The notes under the pieces: model-generated
Told to the model about the DNA's origin: nothing
The model's database searches: none
The model's input: only the letters and a program-made list of their open reading frames with translations
DNA from: Anaerolineaceae bacterium
GTDB taxonomy: Bacteria; Chloroflexota; Anaerolineae; Aggregatilineales; Phototrophicaceae
NCBI GenBank assembly: GCA_020634165.1
Contig: JACKCF010000003.1
Span: 347,508-411,507, forward strand
DNA: 64,000 bases
Direction of reading: 5' to 3'
Position numbers and translations under genes: made by a program
In this document: positions 48,623 through 57,224 of the stretch, piece by piece
How the letters are laid out: the number at the start of each line of letters is the position of its first letter
Numbering within the stretch: the stretch's first letter is position 1

Positions 48623-48889
48623 ATGGATGAGTTATACGAAGAACTACAGCGTTTTCTGCATACGTTACGCATCTTCAATGAAGATATGGCACGCGACTGG
48701 GATGCTCTTCAATCGACGTGGGAGGAAGCGGATAAATTATGGCGCAATGATGATACGCGCCGCCGCTTCGACAACGATTGGCAAGAGATGGGAAGCGCCC
48801 TGCGCATGTACCGTGAGCGATTCGCTGAAGAATACGAAGAGTTCCTACTGCGACGCAAATGGGCACTTGATGAATATTTCGATCATTGA
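48623..48889 (+). CDS. WXG100-like small helical protein A
   Basis: This encodes 88 residues from ATG 48623, with GGAGGA ten bases upstream; a longer frame overlaps the ATPase end but lacks that site. It is all-helical, with WEEADKLWRNDDTRRRF in the middle and a second amphipathic helix rich in Arg/Glu/Tyr. The W-x6-W then F spacing (WEEADKLW...F) is shared with the next small protein, showing they are paralogues. WXG100 proteins are 85-100 residues, form helical hairpin dimers and are exported by EssC-type ATPases. It sits 34 bases after the ATPase stop. Confidence 0.6.
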   Translation: MDELYEELQRFLHTLRIFNEDMARDWDALQSTWEEADKLWRNDDTRRRFDNDWQEMGSALRMYRERFAEEYEEFLLRRKWALDEYFDH

Positions 48890-48938
48890 GGACTTAGCTT
48901 TTGCCTACACGGTCAGCAGCAATCATGAGGAGTAAACG

Positions 48939-49217
48939 ATGAACAGTACCGATGTCACCCGCTTGCAGAATGCACTCGGCGACCTGCTAAAACAGCTTGA
49001 GCGCTTCGACACGGGCCTCGAAGATGGGTTCAGTACGCTGGATGTCGCCTGGAAACGACTGGATGATGTCTGGGATGGGCATGCTTATTCCGACTTCGTC
49101 ACCAGTTGGGATGAGGTCCGGCAGATGATGCGCCAGTATAACGAGATTTCCGTGCGGTATGAGAACTTCCTGCGGGAGCGGATCGTCGCACTGGGCAACT
49201 TTGAGCGCAGTATGTAG
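48939..49217 (+). CDS. WXG100-like small helical protein B
   Basis: This encodes 92 residues, preceded by GAGGAGTAAACG. The central turn reads WKRLDDVWDGHAYSDF, giving a true W-D-G (WXG) between two predicted helices, and the spacing of Trp, Asp and Phe follows protein A. It is likely a secreted partner of protein A, which would form a heterodimer as EsxA/EsxB do; this is inference. It ends 11 bases before the next gene. Confidence 0.65.
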   Translation: MNSTDVTRLQNALGDLLKQLERFDTGLEDGFSTLDVAWKRLDDVWDGHAYSDFVTSWDEVRQMMRQYNEISVRYENFLRERIVALGNFERSM

Positions 49218-49228
49218 AAAGCAGGCAG

Positions 49229-50308
49229 ATGATGGTTAATCCAGCCGATGTCAGCCATCAAATCGAGCGGACACAGCGTGAACTGAATAACATGGTGACA
49301 CGGTCGCATGAGACCATGTCCCGCGTCAATGAGATGGCTGAGCAGGCGAAAGTGGTGCTGGCTAATCGCGTGAGAGAGGCACAGGAAAGGCTACAGAAAG
49401 CCGAACAGGCATTTGAGGCTGCAAAAGAAGCTGTAGAGGACGCCAAACATGCCGTCACAGAGGCCGAAGAAGCGCGGGCAGAAGCGCGACGTGCATTAGC
49501 ACAAGCACGGGCCAGCGCTTCCAGGGTAAGTGATGATAAAGACGAACGAAAAGCTGCTCGGGATGCACTCGATTCGTGCAAGCGGCATATGAACTCCGCC
49601 GAACGTGCTGTTGGGCAGGCCCATGCAGCGGTGAAGGCGGCGGAAAAACAGGTAAAAGCTGCTTATGAAGCGGTTCAGCAGGCAAAGCAAGAACTACGGT
49701 CAGCTATCGGCCAGGAAAAGGCCTTTGCCGAGCAGGCCGAGGCCCATCGGGTGCAGGTAGAAGCTACCCACCACGCACTTGAAAATGACAATCGGCGCGC
49801 ACAGGCCTACCTGAATAAACGTCGGGCTGCCCTGGAAAAGTTCGACAGCATCGCATCGCGACTGCCATATGGATTTGCCCATCAAACCAAAGGGAGCATC
49901 TCGCACGGTGCCGGGCAGCAGTCAGTGATCGAGTCAAATGCTAGAGCGATCATTGCGCTCGCCACCTGGCTGCCACAGTTGCTCGGTGGCAAGCATGGAT
50001 CACTTTACCAGCGAGAACGTCAGAAGTACCTGCGTGGACTAATTAATGATCCTGATCAACCGCGTCATGTTCGCGGCTGGGTCGCCCAGGAACTTAATCG
50101 GTTGGAACAAATCAGGTCCGCCCGGAAGAATGGTCAGCGCCCGCCAGGGGGATCAAAGCGACAGGTGCGTGGCATTCCGGGCATTGACGTGGGACATCGC
50201 TACCCGGATATCGACCTGGCAGAGAACTTCCGGCTGGAACTGGCTTCTATGAACCGGGCAAGGCCCCAGATCGCGAAACGGCTCGGCATGGATGATCGCT
50301 TCCGTTAG
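49229..50308 (+). CDS. Coiled-coil protein with candidate HNH/GH-E-like nuclease tail (T7SS effector candidate)
   Basis: This encodes 359 residues. Residues 5-215 are a long Ala/Glu/Arg-rich coiled coil (e.g. EQAFEAAKEAVEDAKHAV). A short linker and helical segment follow (about 225-300). The end reads RGIPGIDVGHRYPDIDL near 315-330, then LELASMNRARPQI. Gly-His in a DVGHR context followed by a [ST]xNR element resembles the GH-E/HNH-type nuclease tails of polymorphic toxins, which usually end at the C-terminus as here. Long helical N-termini with C-terminal toxins are typical of LXG-type T7SS substrates. The match is short and by eye; a structural coiled-coil protein is the alternative. Start ATG 49229 or 49232. 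Confidence 0.5.
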   Translation: MMVNPADVSHQIERTQRELNNMVTRSHETMSRVNEMAEQAKVVLANRVREAQERLQKAEQAFEAAKEAVEDAKHAVTEAEEARAEARRALAQARASASRVSDDKDERKAARDALDSCKRHMNSAERAVGQAHAAVKAAEKQVKAAYEAVQQAKQELRSAIGQEKAFAEQAEAHRVQVEATHHALENDNRRAQAYLNKRRAALEKFDSIASRLPYGFAHQTKGSISHGAGQQSVIESNARAIIALATWLPQLLGGKHGSLYQRERQKYLRGLINDPDQPRHVRGWVAQELNRLEQIRSARKNGQRPPGGSKRQVRGIPGIDVGHRYPDIDLAENFRLELASMNRARPQIAKRLGMDDRFR

Positions 50309-50362
50309 GCAACAGCAACACGCCATTCACCAGAAGAATCAACCTAAGAGGGAGCAAACCCT

Positions 50363-50776
50363 ATGAGCAATATCCAATCCATGTTGACCTATTTTCTTGA
50401 ACGCTATGATGTCCAGTATGAAGCAAAAGACTTCGGCATCGTCATTCCGTTTGCAGGGGAAGAAGCCTATGATGATTACATCATTATCATCCAACTAGAG
50501 GAACCCTGGCTGCGCTTTTACATCCCAGCGATAGCGCCACGCCCCGATGCCACACGTTGTCTGCAATTGATGCAGGTGCAGGATCGACTGCGAGGGGCGC
50601 GTCTAATCGTCGATAACAGCGGGATTGGGCTGGTCTATGAATTATACGTCAAGGCTGGGCTGGCTTATGAGCAGTTTGAAGCAGCGTTGGATACACTGAC
50701 GGGCACAGTGTCACTGTTACTGCCGTATTTGTTCTCGCCTGCGGCACAAGTTATTGGGGCAGAATATGTCGGATAA
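50363..50776 (+). CDS. YbjN/secretion-chaperone-like small protein (immunity or chaperone candidate)
   Basis: This encodes 137 residues with a good ribosome site (AGAGGGAGCAAACCCT). The order of beta strands and a C-terminal pair of helices (LQLMQVQDRLRGARLIV, then AGLAYEQFEAALDTLTGTVS) resembles YbjN and type III chaperone-like folds. It lacks a signal peptide. Being placed right after the candidate effector, it could be its immunity protein or the chaperone that holds the substrate. It overlaps the start of the next WXG100-like gene by 11 bases, showing translational coupling. Confidence 0.5.
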   Translation: MSNIQSMLTYFLERYDVQYEAKDFGIVIPFAGEEAYDDYIIIIQLEEPWLRFYIPAIAPRPDATRCLQLMQVQDRLRGARLIVDNSGIGLVYELYVKAGLAYEQFEAALDTLTGTVSLLLPYLFSPAAQVIGAEYVG

Positions 50777-51011
50777 CACTTCAACATCGATAGAGAGCAT
50801 ACTCCGAGAAGCTTTGCATTCAAACCAGTACCTACTCAGTCATTTTCACAGTCTTCGCAGCCAATATCAGGATGCTACTGATGGCTGGCGGGATAGAGCT
50901 GCACAGGCTTTTTCCTCACAGTATGAAGCCTCAGTGATGGCATCGGTCGACAAATATGAGAATCTAGCTAACACAATGATGACAAGTATTGGGCAATTCA
51001 TTGACACGTAG
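50766..51011 (+). CDS. WXG100-like small helical protein C
   Basis: This encodes 81 residues from ATG 50766; the open frame extends to TTG 50754, but the ATG fits the coupling to the upstream gene. Its central turn DGWRDRAAQAF is a WXG100-type W-R-D between two helices. Its first helix lacks the acidic repeat of proteins A and B, so it is a more distant relative. It is the last gene of the cluster. Confidence 0.55.
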   Translation: MSDNTSTSIESILREALHSNQYLLSHFHSLRSQYQDATDGWRDRAAQAFSSQYEASVMASVDKYENLANTMMTSIGQFIDT

Positions 51012-51215
51012 CAAGATTGTGCCAAGTCTTACGAGCACGAATTTATAGGTCGTGCCCCATAAGAGTAATTTACTTTCCAATTAATTGAACGAATGATGTG
51101 TGCGTCTTCGATCAGATTCCGACTCTACAAGCAGAAGAACAATGGCACTATAGCTTGACATAGCGGTTCGGATAATAAGAAATGGACATCAACAGTTATC
51201 GGACGTATAGACGCC
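51012..51215. other. Intergenic stretch, no gene seen
   Basis: AT-rich, no usable reading frame and no strong hairpin with a U-tract. It separates the T7SS-like cluster from a deleted IS5-type element. Confidence 0.4.
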
Positions 51216-51938
51216 TAGAGCGTGTTATGAACTTTCACAGGCAAAAAGCCATGCAATGAACAAAACGGTGAGCCAGAAGCACGGCAAAAGCCAGAGAATG
51301 CAGTCTTTTGAGTGTTTCTGGCAAGCGTTCATAGTCACGTGTCAGGCGTCGAAAACGAGCCATCCAGCCAAAACTGTGTTCGACGACCCATCATTGGGGC
51401 AGTAGCACAAAGCCCTTTTTAGCAGAAGGCAACTTAACCACTTTCAAGCTTAGGCCGTGCGTTTACGGGGCCTGTTGGGCATCCTCATCGGTATAGCCCT
51501 GATCGACAAATGCGACTTCAACAGACTCTCCGGTAACCACCTGAACCTCGGCAGCACAGGGCTTCAATCTGTGCCCGCTCCTGTTCATCAGCGGGTGTCA
51601 CGATCAAGGCCAGCAGTTGCCCCAGGGTATCCACTGCCAGGTGCGTTTTGCTGCCTTTTCGCCGTTTTGCTCCATCATATCCGGCTCTGGTACCGCTTTA
51701 CGGGCTGGATTGCAGCATTCTCGAGTCTAGAATCACGGCACTCGGCTGTTCCAGGCGGCCTTGAGCCACGCGCATCAGTTCACGCAGGTTATGCTGCCGT
51801 TGCGGCGCATCTTCGCGCATTAGCGTCAGGTAGAGGGCCACAAAGGCCCATTCTTCATCACTCACATTACTTGGATGCGCTTTTCGTTCGCTCATCTCTT
51901 CAGTTTAGCATTCTTCCCTAAATGCATAACAGCCTCTA
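51216..51938 (-). mobile_element. IS5-family element, internally deleted and frameshifted
   Basis: Ends are related inverted repeats: TAGAGCGTGTTATG (51216-51229) and, reversed, TAGAGGCTGTTATG (51938-51925). A CTAG lies at each end. The minus strand reads a broken IS5-type transposase. MSERKAHPSNVSDEEWAF starts it, then HNLRELMRVAQGRLEQPSAV joins directly to VILDSRMLQSSP, stop. It continues GYDGAKRRKGSKTHLAVDTL, then a frame change, VEVAFVDQGYTDEDAQQA, stop, KGFVLLPQ, stop, WVVEHSFGWMARFRRLTRDY and LPETLKRLHSLAF. All three DDE regions are recognisable, but the gene cannot make a full protein. About 720 bp, shorter than intact members. Confidence 0.75.
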
Positions 51939-52096
51939 GGTTTAAGACACCCTAGGAGACTCGAACTACTCTGGTACCGACAAATATGGATTTTCACTCG
52001 ACTGGGATAGTAACAGAAGGGGTATTTCGGTGTTTTCAAGTGATATTTGATCTTTAGGATGAATATCACATAAATTAATGGCGGACTATTACAGCC

Positions 52097-52318
52097 TTGG
52101 ACCTGAGGGACTCAGTTTCGTTAACTAGGCATAAAATTCGCTTCAAGTTGGCAATTTCGGCATCAACAGCGAGTAATTTCAGGAATCTTGACAAAAACAG
52201 ACTCCGTGAAACCATCCTAATAATGCGGGAGCGTGGAAAGAGCCACCGTGAAATCGGCAGGGCTTTAGGTATTCACTGGACACGAATAAGCCAGCTAGCA
52301 AAAAGAGAACATTACTGA
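52097..52318 (+). CDS. Small helix-turn-helix protein, intact copy 3 of a repeat family
   Basis: This encodes 73 residues from a TTG at 52097. The N-terminal half (LDLRDSVSLTRHKIRF) has no recognised fold. The C-terminal half is a clear HTH (ETILIMRERGKSHREIGRAL, then GIHWTRISQLAKRE), like sigma-70 region 4 or resolvase HTHs. The same sequence is found broken at 501-702 and 32540-32800. The start codon is uncertain: copy 2 has an ATG further upstream, but here an in-frame stop lies just before. It is preceded by 51939-52096, which holds no gene. It could be a DNA-binding regulator or part of a transposable unit. Confidence 0.45.
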   Translation: MDLRDSVSLTRHKIRFKLAISASTASNFRNLDKNRLRETILIMRERGKSHREIGRALGIHWTRISQLAKREHY

Positions 52319-52421
52319 CTGCGTGCAATAAATCGGTTAACAATCTATCCGTATATCTATAAAGATGATTCTGCTGATTGCTAGCTGGCGAACTATTCTA
52401 CATCTGATTGGTGCCATTCAT

Positions 52422-52443
52422 GTGTCGACTATAAGTCCGACAC
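52422..52443 (-). terminator. Hairpin at the 3' end of the ABC operon
   Basis: On the minus strand GTGTC-G-GAC-TTATA-GTC-GACAC can form an eight-pair stem with a one-base bulge, 49 bases after the metallohydrolase stop. There is no U-tract behind it, so it may protect the mRNA end rather than stop transcription. Confidence 0.3.
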
Positions 52444-52491
52444 TTCCTAATGCATTCATACTGACTGATTTCACCAGAAATTCCCAAAACA

Positions 52492-53871
52492 CTAAGTCCA
52501 GCTATTACCAAAAAAGATGGGGTTGCTGACAGCCCATAGATTATGCTGTTCATCGCGTAATTCGACTGTACACCAGGTCATTTCCTCAAAGGTCAGCGAC
52601 CAGGATTGCTCGCCAGCGAGTGCTACTGGCAGTTCCTCTTTTACCTTGCCATTGACGATCAGACGCAGGACATCGCCTTGATGAGCATCGGTCCATTTGA
52701 CCAGTAGCGTCGCCTCACCAGCAGGCAGAATATCCCCACAGATGGCTTTTTCGCCGGATGCCATGTCTGCTGAGAAGATCAGTTCGGGTCCGGCACTGAC
52801 ATATGAGTGGCCCTTCCGTATAGCGTCCAGAATGGCACGCTCACTGAGTTCTTCCGAGTGTACAACATTGAAGCCAACCCGACGTGGAATATTCGCAGGT
52901 GGCTCACGGTGGATGTCGGTGCCGGACGTACAGACCAGTTTATTGCCCAACGTCAGCCAGAGATAATACTGCTGCAAACCCTCTTCATTGAACGGATGCC
53001 AAAAGCCATTCCAGATTTCGACACCCAGGGCGACACCCGGACGGGCATCCTCGAACTGCCACATGCAGCCGGAGCAAAAGGGTTCATCAATCGACATGGG
53101 GTGGGCAATGATGAGCATATCACCCTGGTCGATGACCTGTTTCATGATGCGATTGACGTCCATGCCTTCAGTAATGTTGAGACGCCACTCGTATAAATGA
53201 CTGCTGCCAAGTGCCAGCATATGACCATTGAAAGTACTGAGTTCCATGCCACCCATCGCCAGGAAGCCATCTTCGGTCTGGCTGCGATGCTGTTCCAGAC
53301 CTGTTACTGTGTTGTGGTCGCTAAGGGTGACAAAATCCAGACCTAGGCCGCGCATGTAAGCCGTAAATTCGGGAATATCCCAACTCCCATCAGAGTGAAT
53401 GGTATGGGCATGCAGATCACCCCGATACCAGCCTGCTTCTGCTTTAGCGACGCGCTGTGAGCCGTCGTACTCAGGTGCGGTTATAGTAAGAGGTTCATCG
53501 CTCAGGGTGATCGTGATTTCATAGGTCACGGTATCCGGCGGCAGAATGCGATGTGAAGCGACGAATACGGTCCATGTTCCAGGTTGGATCGGCCAGGAGC
53601 CAATGCCGGGTGTGGAATAAACGCCGTTGATGTCTGCGCCTTCCGGCTTGACGATGTTCCAGACGCCGCGAATGCCATCAGGATCATTAAACGACAGGTC
53701 GATCTGGTTACGATGAATACGCCCCGTGGCGTAAAATGGCTCAAACTTAAAATCGACATGAATATTGGTTGTGCCTGTCGGCACCTCGAAGGTATACGGA
53801 TGGTAGGTCTTGGAATCGTGTTTTGTCAGTTCACCACTGTAGTGAAATTGTGTTTTCAGGTCTGTCGTCAT
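52492..53871 (-). CDS. CehA/McbA family metallohydrolase (PHP domain)
   Basis: This encodes 459 residues without a signal peptide. Residues 1-140 form a beta-sandwich-like domain (PGIGSWPIQPGTWTVFVASH). The PHP domain starts with GDLHAHTIHSDGS near 150, giving the H-x-H metal pair, then TLSDHNT with another H, later ELSTFNGHML, IAHPM, and CTSGTDIHR with the final D-x-H. All expected metal ligands are present. PHP metallohydrolases of the CehA/McbA group cleave carbamate or phosphate esters; the substrate here is unknown. It is the last gene of the operon, 28 bases after the ATPase, which suggests that it acts on what the transporter imports. Confidence 0.8.
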   Translation of the reverse strand: MTTDLKTQFHYSGELTKHDSKTYHPYTFEVPTGTTNIHVDFKFEPFYATGRIHRNQIDLSFNDPDGIRGVWNIVKPEGADINGVYSTPGIGSWPIQPGTWTVFVASHRILPPDTVTYEITITLSDEPLTITAPEYDGSQRVAKAEAGWYRGDLHAHTIHSDGSWDIPEFTAYMRGLGLDFVTLSDHNTVTGLEQHRSQTEDGFLAMGGMELSTFNGHMLALGSSHLYEWRLNITEGMDVNRIMKQVIDQGDMLIIAHPMSIDEPFCSGCMWQFEDARPGVALGVEIWNGFWHPFNEEGLQQYYLWLTLGNKLVCTSGTDIHREPPANIPRRVGFNVVHSEELSERAILDAIRKGHSYVSAGPELIFSADMASGEKAICGDILPAGEATLLVKWTDAHQGDVLRLIVNGKVKEELPVALAGEQSWSLTFEEMTWCTVELRDEQHNLWAVSNPIFFGNSWT

Positions 53872-53899
53872 TATTTAAGTGTTCCCTTCTACAATCCAA

Positions 53900-56017
53900 T
53901 CAAATCGATTCAGTTGGCATAGAATTATCTTGAACGGTCACTCCGGCTAAGGCCAGTTCTTCAGCATAGTGACAGGCAGTGACATGGCCACTGCGTGTTT
54001 CCCTGAGTTGCGGCGTTTCTGTCCGGCAGCGATCCTGAGCATAACGACAGCGCGGGTGAAATGCACAGCCACCGGGCGGATTCGCTGGATCAGCAACATC
54101 GCCCTCTAACCGAATGCGGTTTTCGTGACGCACGTTTGGGTCGGGTATCAGCACGGATGATAGGAGGGCCTCCGTATAGGGATGCTGCGGATGCAGAAAC
54201 AACTCCTCCGTAGGCGCATATTCGACGATTTTGCCGACGTACATCACGGCCACACGATCACTGATATGGGCCACCACGCTCAAATCATGGGCGATGAACA
54301 AATATGTCAGGCCGAACTCAGCTTGCAGGTCTTTGAGCAGGTTGAGGATTTGTGCCTGTACCGAAACATCCAGTGCAGAGACCGGTTCATCGGCGACGAC
54401 AAGGCGCGGATTGGGTGCCAGGGCACGGGCGATACCGATCCGCTGGCGTTCACCGCCGCTAAAGGCATGCGGATAGCGGCGAATGTACTCCGGTCGCAGA
54501 CCAACCCTTCCCAGAAGATCGCGCACCTGTTTTTCTAAATCCTTGCCCTGGGCCAGCTTATTGACTTTAAGCGACTCACCAACGATATCCAGCACAGGCA
54601 TGCGTGGGTTCAGCGAAGAATAAGGGTCCTGGAATACCATGCGGATTTCTCGGTGGTAGTGCTTGAGGTCGCGCATACCGAGTTTGGCCAGATTGACCGT
54701 GCTGCCATCCTCTTTGCTGTAAGTCATCGTTCCAGCAGTCGGGTTGTAGAGGCGCATGATGCTATGGCCCAAGGTCGTTTTGCCACAGCCCGATTCCCCT
54801 ACAAGGCCGAGCGTTTCTCCCTCATAAATCTCGAAAGAAACCCCATCGACTGCTTTGACATAGCCAACGACACGATTGAAAAAGCCGGCTGTGATCGGGA
54901 AGTGCATTTTCAGATCATTGACTTTGAGCATGACATCATCAGAAATCGTTGGCTGCTGAATCGCTTCCTGTACGTCATCAGCCGCCGTAAATGACTCAAA
55001 CGACACAGGCTGCTTATCGTCGTAGATCAGGCAGCGAACCTGGCGACCGCTCTCTAATGTAAAAGCAGGCGGCACAATCACATCGCAGATACCCGCCTGG
55101 GCGAAGTTGCAGCGAGTATGGAATGAGCAGCCACCGGGTCGATTAAGCGGATGCGGAACCATTCCGCGGATGGCGTCCAGCCGTTCTTTATTGCGCAAGG
55201 AAAGCTTAGGAATCGAGCGCAGGAGTGCCCGTGTATAGGGATGCTTCGGGTCCGAGAATACCTCCTGAACCGTGCCGCGTTCGACGACTGTTCCCAGGTA
55301 CATGACGGCCACTTCGTCAGCGATTTCCGCAACGACGCCCAGATCATGTGTGATGAACATGACCGACATGCCCATCTGCGCCTGGAGTTCGCGAATCAGA
55401 TCGAGGATGTTGGCTTGTGTGGTCACATCGAGGGCTGTGGTCGGTTCGTCAGCGATCAAGAGCTTGGGTTCGCAGACAAGGGCCATCGCGATCATGGCTC
55501 GCTGGCGCATGCCACCGGACAATTCAAAGGTATATGAATCAACCAGTTCATCCGGGCGTGGAATGCCGACTTTACGTAAGGCATCGATGGTCATCTGACG
55601 TGCTTCCTGCTTGCTAACAGGGAGGTGCCAGCGAATCGCTTCCATAATCTGGTTGCCGATGGTATATAGCGGCGATAGGGACGACATCGGCTCTTGAAAG
55701 ATCATCGTGATATCTTTACCACGAATAGCCCGAATCTCCCGACTGTGGGGGTCCAGAGCTGCCAGATTGATCGTCTCCCCGGCCCCTGGTTTGAACAGGA
55801 TGTCGCCTTCCACAATGCGTCCTGGTCGATCAACGACCTGCAAAATGGACCGGGCCATGACGGACTTGCCACAGCCCGACTCGCCAACGACACACAGTGT
55901 TTTGCCACGCGGAATGGCCAGATCAACACCATCAACCGCTTTGACAACGCCCTCGTCAGTGAAGAAGTGGGTGTGCAGATTCTTGATTTCTAGCAGGTTA
56001 TCGACCGGAGTGCTCAT
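53900..56017 (-). CDS. Peptide-type ABC transporter, fused double ATPase (DppD-DppF-like)
   Basis: This encodes 705 residues from ATG 56017 (GAGG seven bases upstream); the frame is open to 56041. It joins two complete oligopeptide-type ATPases. In the first: Walker A GESGCGKSV, signature LSGGMRQR, Walker B LLIADEPTTALD. In the second: GESGCGKTT, FSGGERQR, LVVADEPVSALD. Each ends with the Cys-containing oligopeptide tail (HTRC..., HPRCRYA...). Normally these are two genes; fusion is common in some phyla. It powers import through the two permeases encoded upstream and overlaps the second permease gene region. Confidence 0.9.
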   Translation of the reverse strand: MSTPVDNLLEIKNLHTHFFTDEGVVKAVDGVDLAIPRGKTLCVVGESGCGKSVMARSILQVVDRPGRIVEGDILFKPGAGETINLAALDPHSREIRAIRGKDITMIFQEPMSSLSPLYTIGNQIMEAIRWHLPVSKQEARQMTIDALRKVGIPRPDELVDSYTFELSGGMRQRAMIAMALVCEPKLLIADEPTTALDVTTQANILDLIRELQAQMGMSVMFITHDLGVVAEIADEVAVMYLGTVVERGTVQEVFSDPKHPYTRALLRSIPKLSLRNKERLDAIRGMVPHPLNRPGGCSFHTRCNFAQAGICDVIVPPAFTLESGRQVRCLIYDDKQPVSFESFTAADDVQEAIQQPTISDDVMLKVNDLKMHFPITAGFFNRVVGYVKAVDGVSFEIYEGETLGLVGESGCGKTTLGHSIMRLYNPTAGTMTYSKEDGSTVNLAKLGMRDLKHYHREIRMVFQDPYSSLNPRMPVLDIVGESLKVNKLAQGKDLEKQVRDLLGRVGLRPEYIRRYPHAFSGGERQRIGIARALAPNPRLVVADEPVSALDVSVQAQILNLLKDLQAEFGLTYLFIAHDLSVVAHISDRVAVMYVGKIVEYAPTEELFLHPQHPYTEALLSSVLIPDPNVRHENRIRLEGDVADPANPPGGCAFHPRCRYAQDRCRTETPQLRETRSGHVTACHYAEELALAGVTVQDNSMPTESI

Positions 56018-56037
56018 ATTCATGCCTCGTGAGATTA

Positions 56038-57187
56038 TCATGTGTAGGGATCAGCGGCGTCACGGAGGCCATCACCCAGGAAGTTCAATGCGAGTACGGC
56101 AATCACTACACCAATGCCCGGCCAGAACAGCCAGGGCGCTGTCGAAATTGCGCGGATATTCTGGGCTTCTTGCAGCAAGACGCCCCAACTCACGACAGGG
56201 GTGCGCAGACCGATGCCAAGGAAACTCAGTGATGTTTCAGCGATAATCATGCCTGGGATAGCCAGCGTCACAACGGCAATAATGTGGCTGAGGAATGATG
56301 GCACCATATGGCGCAGGATGATGCGCAGACTGCTGCACCCATCAAGCCGGGCCGCTTTGACGAAATCCTCGGCTTTGAGGGCATAGAATTTACCGCGCAC
56401 GACACGCGCTAATCCGGTCCAGCCAATGACAGAGAGAATGATCGTAATCAGGAAATAGACTTGCAGCGGCGGCACATCGACCGGAATGGATGCCGCTAGC
56501 CCAATCCACAGCGGGATTGAAGGAATCGACTGCAAAAACTCGATCACACGCTGGATAAGGTTGTCAATCCAGCCACCAAAGTAGCCACTGATGCCCCCCA
56601 GCAGGATGCCAAAAAAAAAGGCTCATGGCCACGCCGATCAGGCCAATTGTCATAGAGACACGTGCGCCATAGATCGTGCGCGAAAATACATCCTGCCCTA
56701 AACGGTCGGCACCCAGCAGATACATCGGGTCATCGGGATTGATGGGGCCAATCAGGTGGATATTCGCTTCAAAAAGGCCCAGGATTTTGTAGGGTGCGCC
56801 CTGAACAAAGAAGCCCACCGGAATTTTGACTTCAGGATCAACGACAAAATTGCGGCGGCCTGCGTTGTAATCAATCTCGACAGTATAGCCGTTGACATAA
56901 GGCTGTAACCGCAGGCCATCTTCAGTCTGATCGAAAATATGCAACTGTTGCGGCGGTGCATAGGTATAGTTAGCGGCATAAGCGTCAGGTGCGAATGGCG
57001 CGAAGAAATCTGCAAAGAGGGCCACAAAATAGATCAAGAATGTGACCGTGCCACCCAGCATAGCCAGCTTGTGTTTCCTGAACTTCCACCAGATGAGCCG
57101 CCACTGGTTGGCAACAACGGCAATCGATTCATCCGTCTTGATTTCTGGCGCTATCGTCGTCTGGTTAGCCGCCTGTGTTGTACTCAT
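56038..57187 (-). CDS. Peptide-type ABC permease (DppC-like), split by a frameshift
   Basis: The N-terminal part (from ATG 57187, MSTTQAANQ) and the C-terminal part (56038-56547) are two halves of one permease of about 383 residues. The frame changes in a run of nine A on the plus strand (56611-56619). With eight, the junction reads VAMSLFFGILLGGISGYFGG, as the family has; with nine, it runs into FFWHPAGG and stops at 56564. The first half has the long extracellular insert and the GADRLGQDVFSR motif; the second has the EAA loop (FVKAARLDGCSSLRIILRH). Sequencing error, phase-variable slippage or real loss are all possible. Downstream it overlaps the ATPase start region; upstream it follows DppB. 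Confidence 0.75.
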
Positions 57188-57224
57188 AAACAAATGTCCC
57201 AGTAGGTAAATAGTCGGCTTGCCA

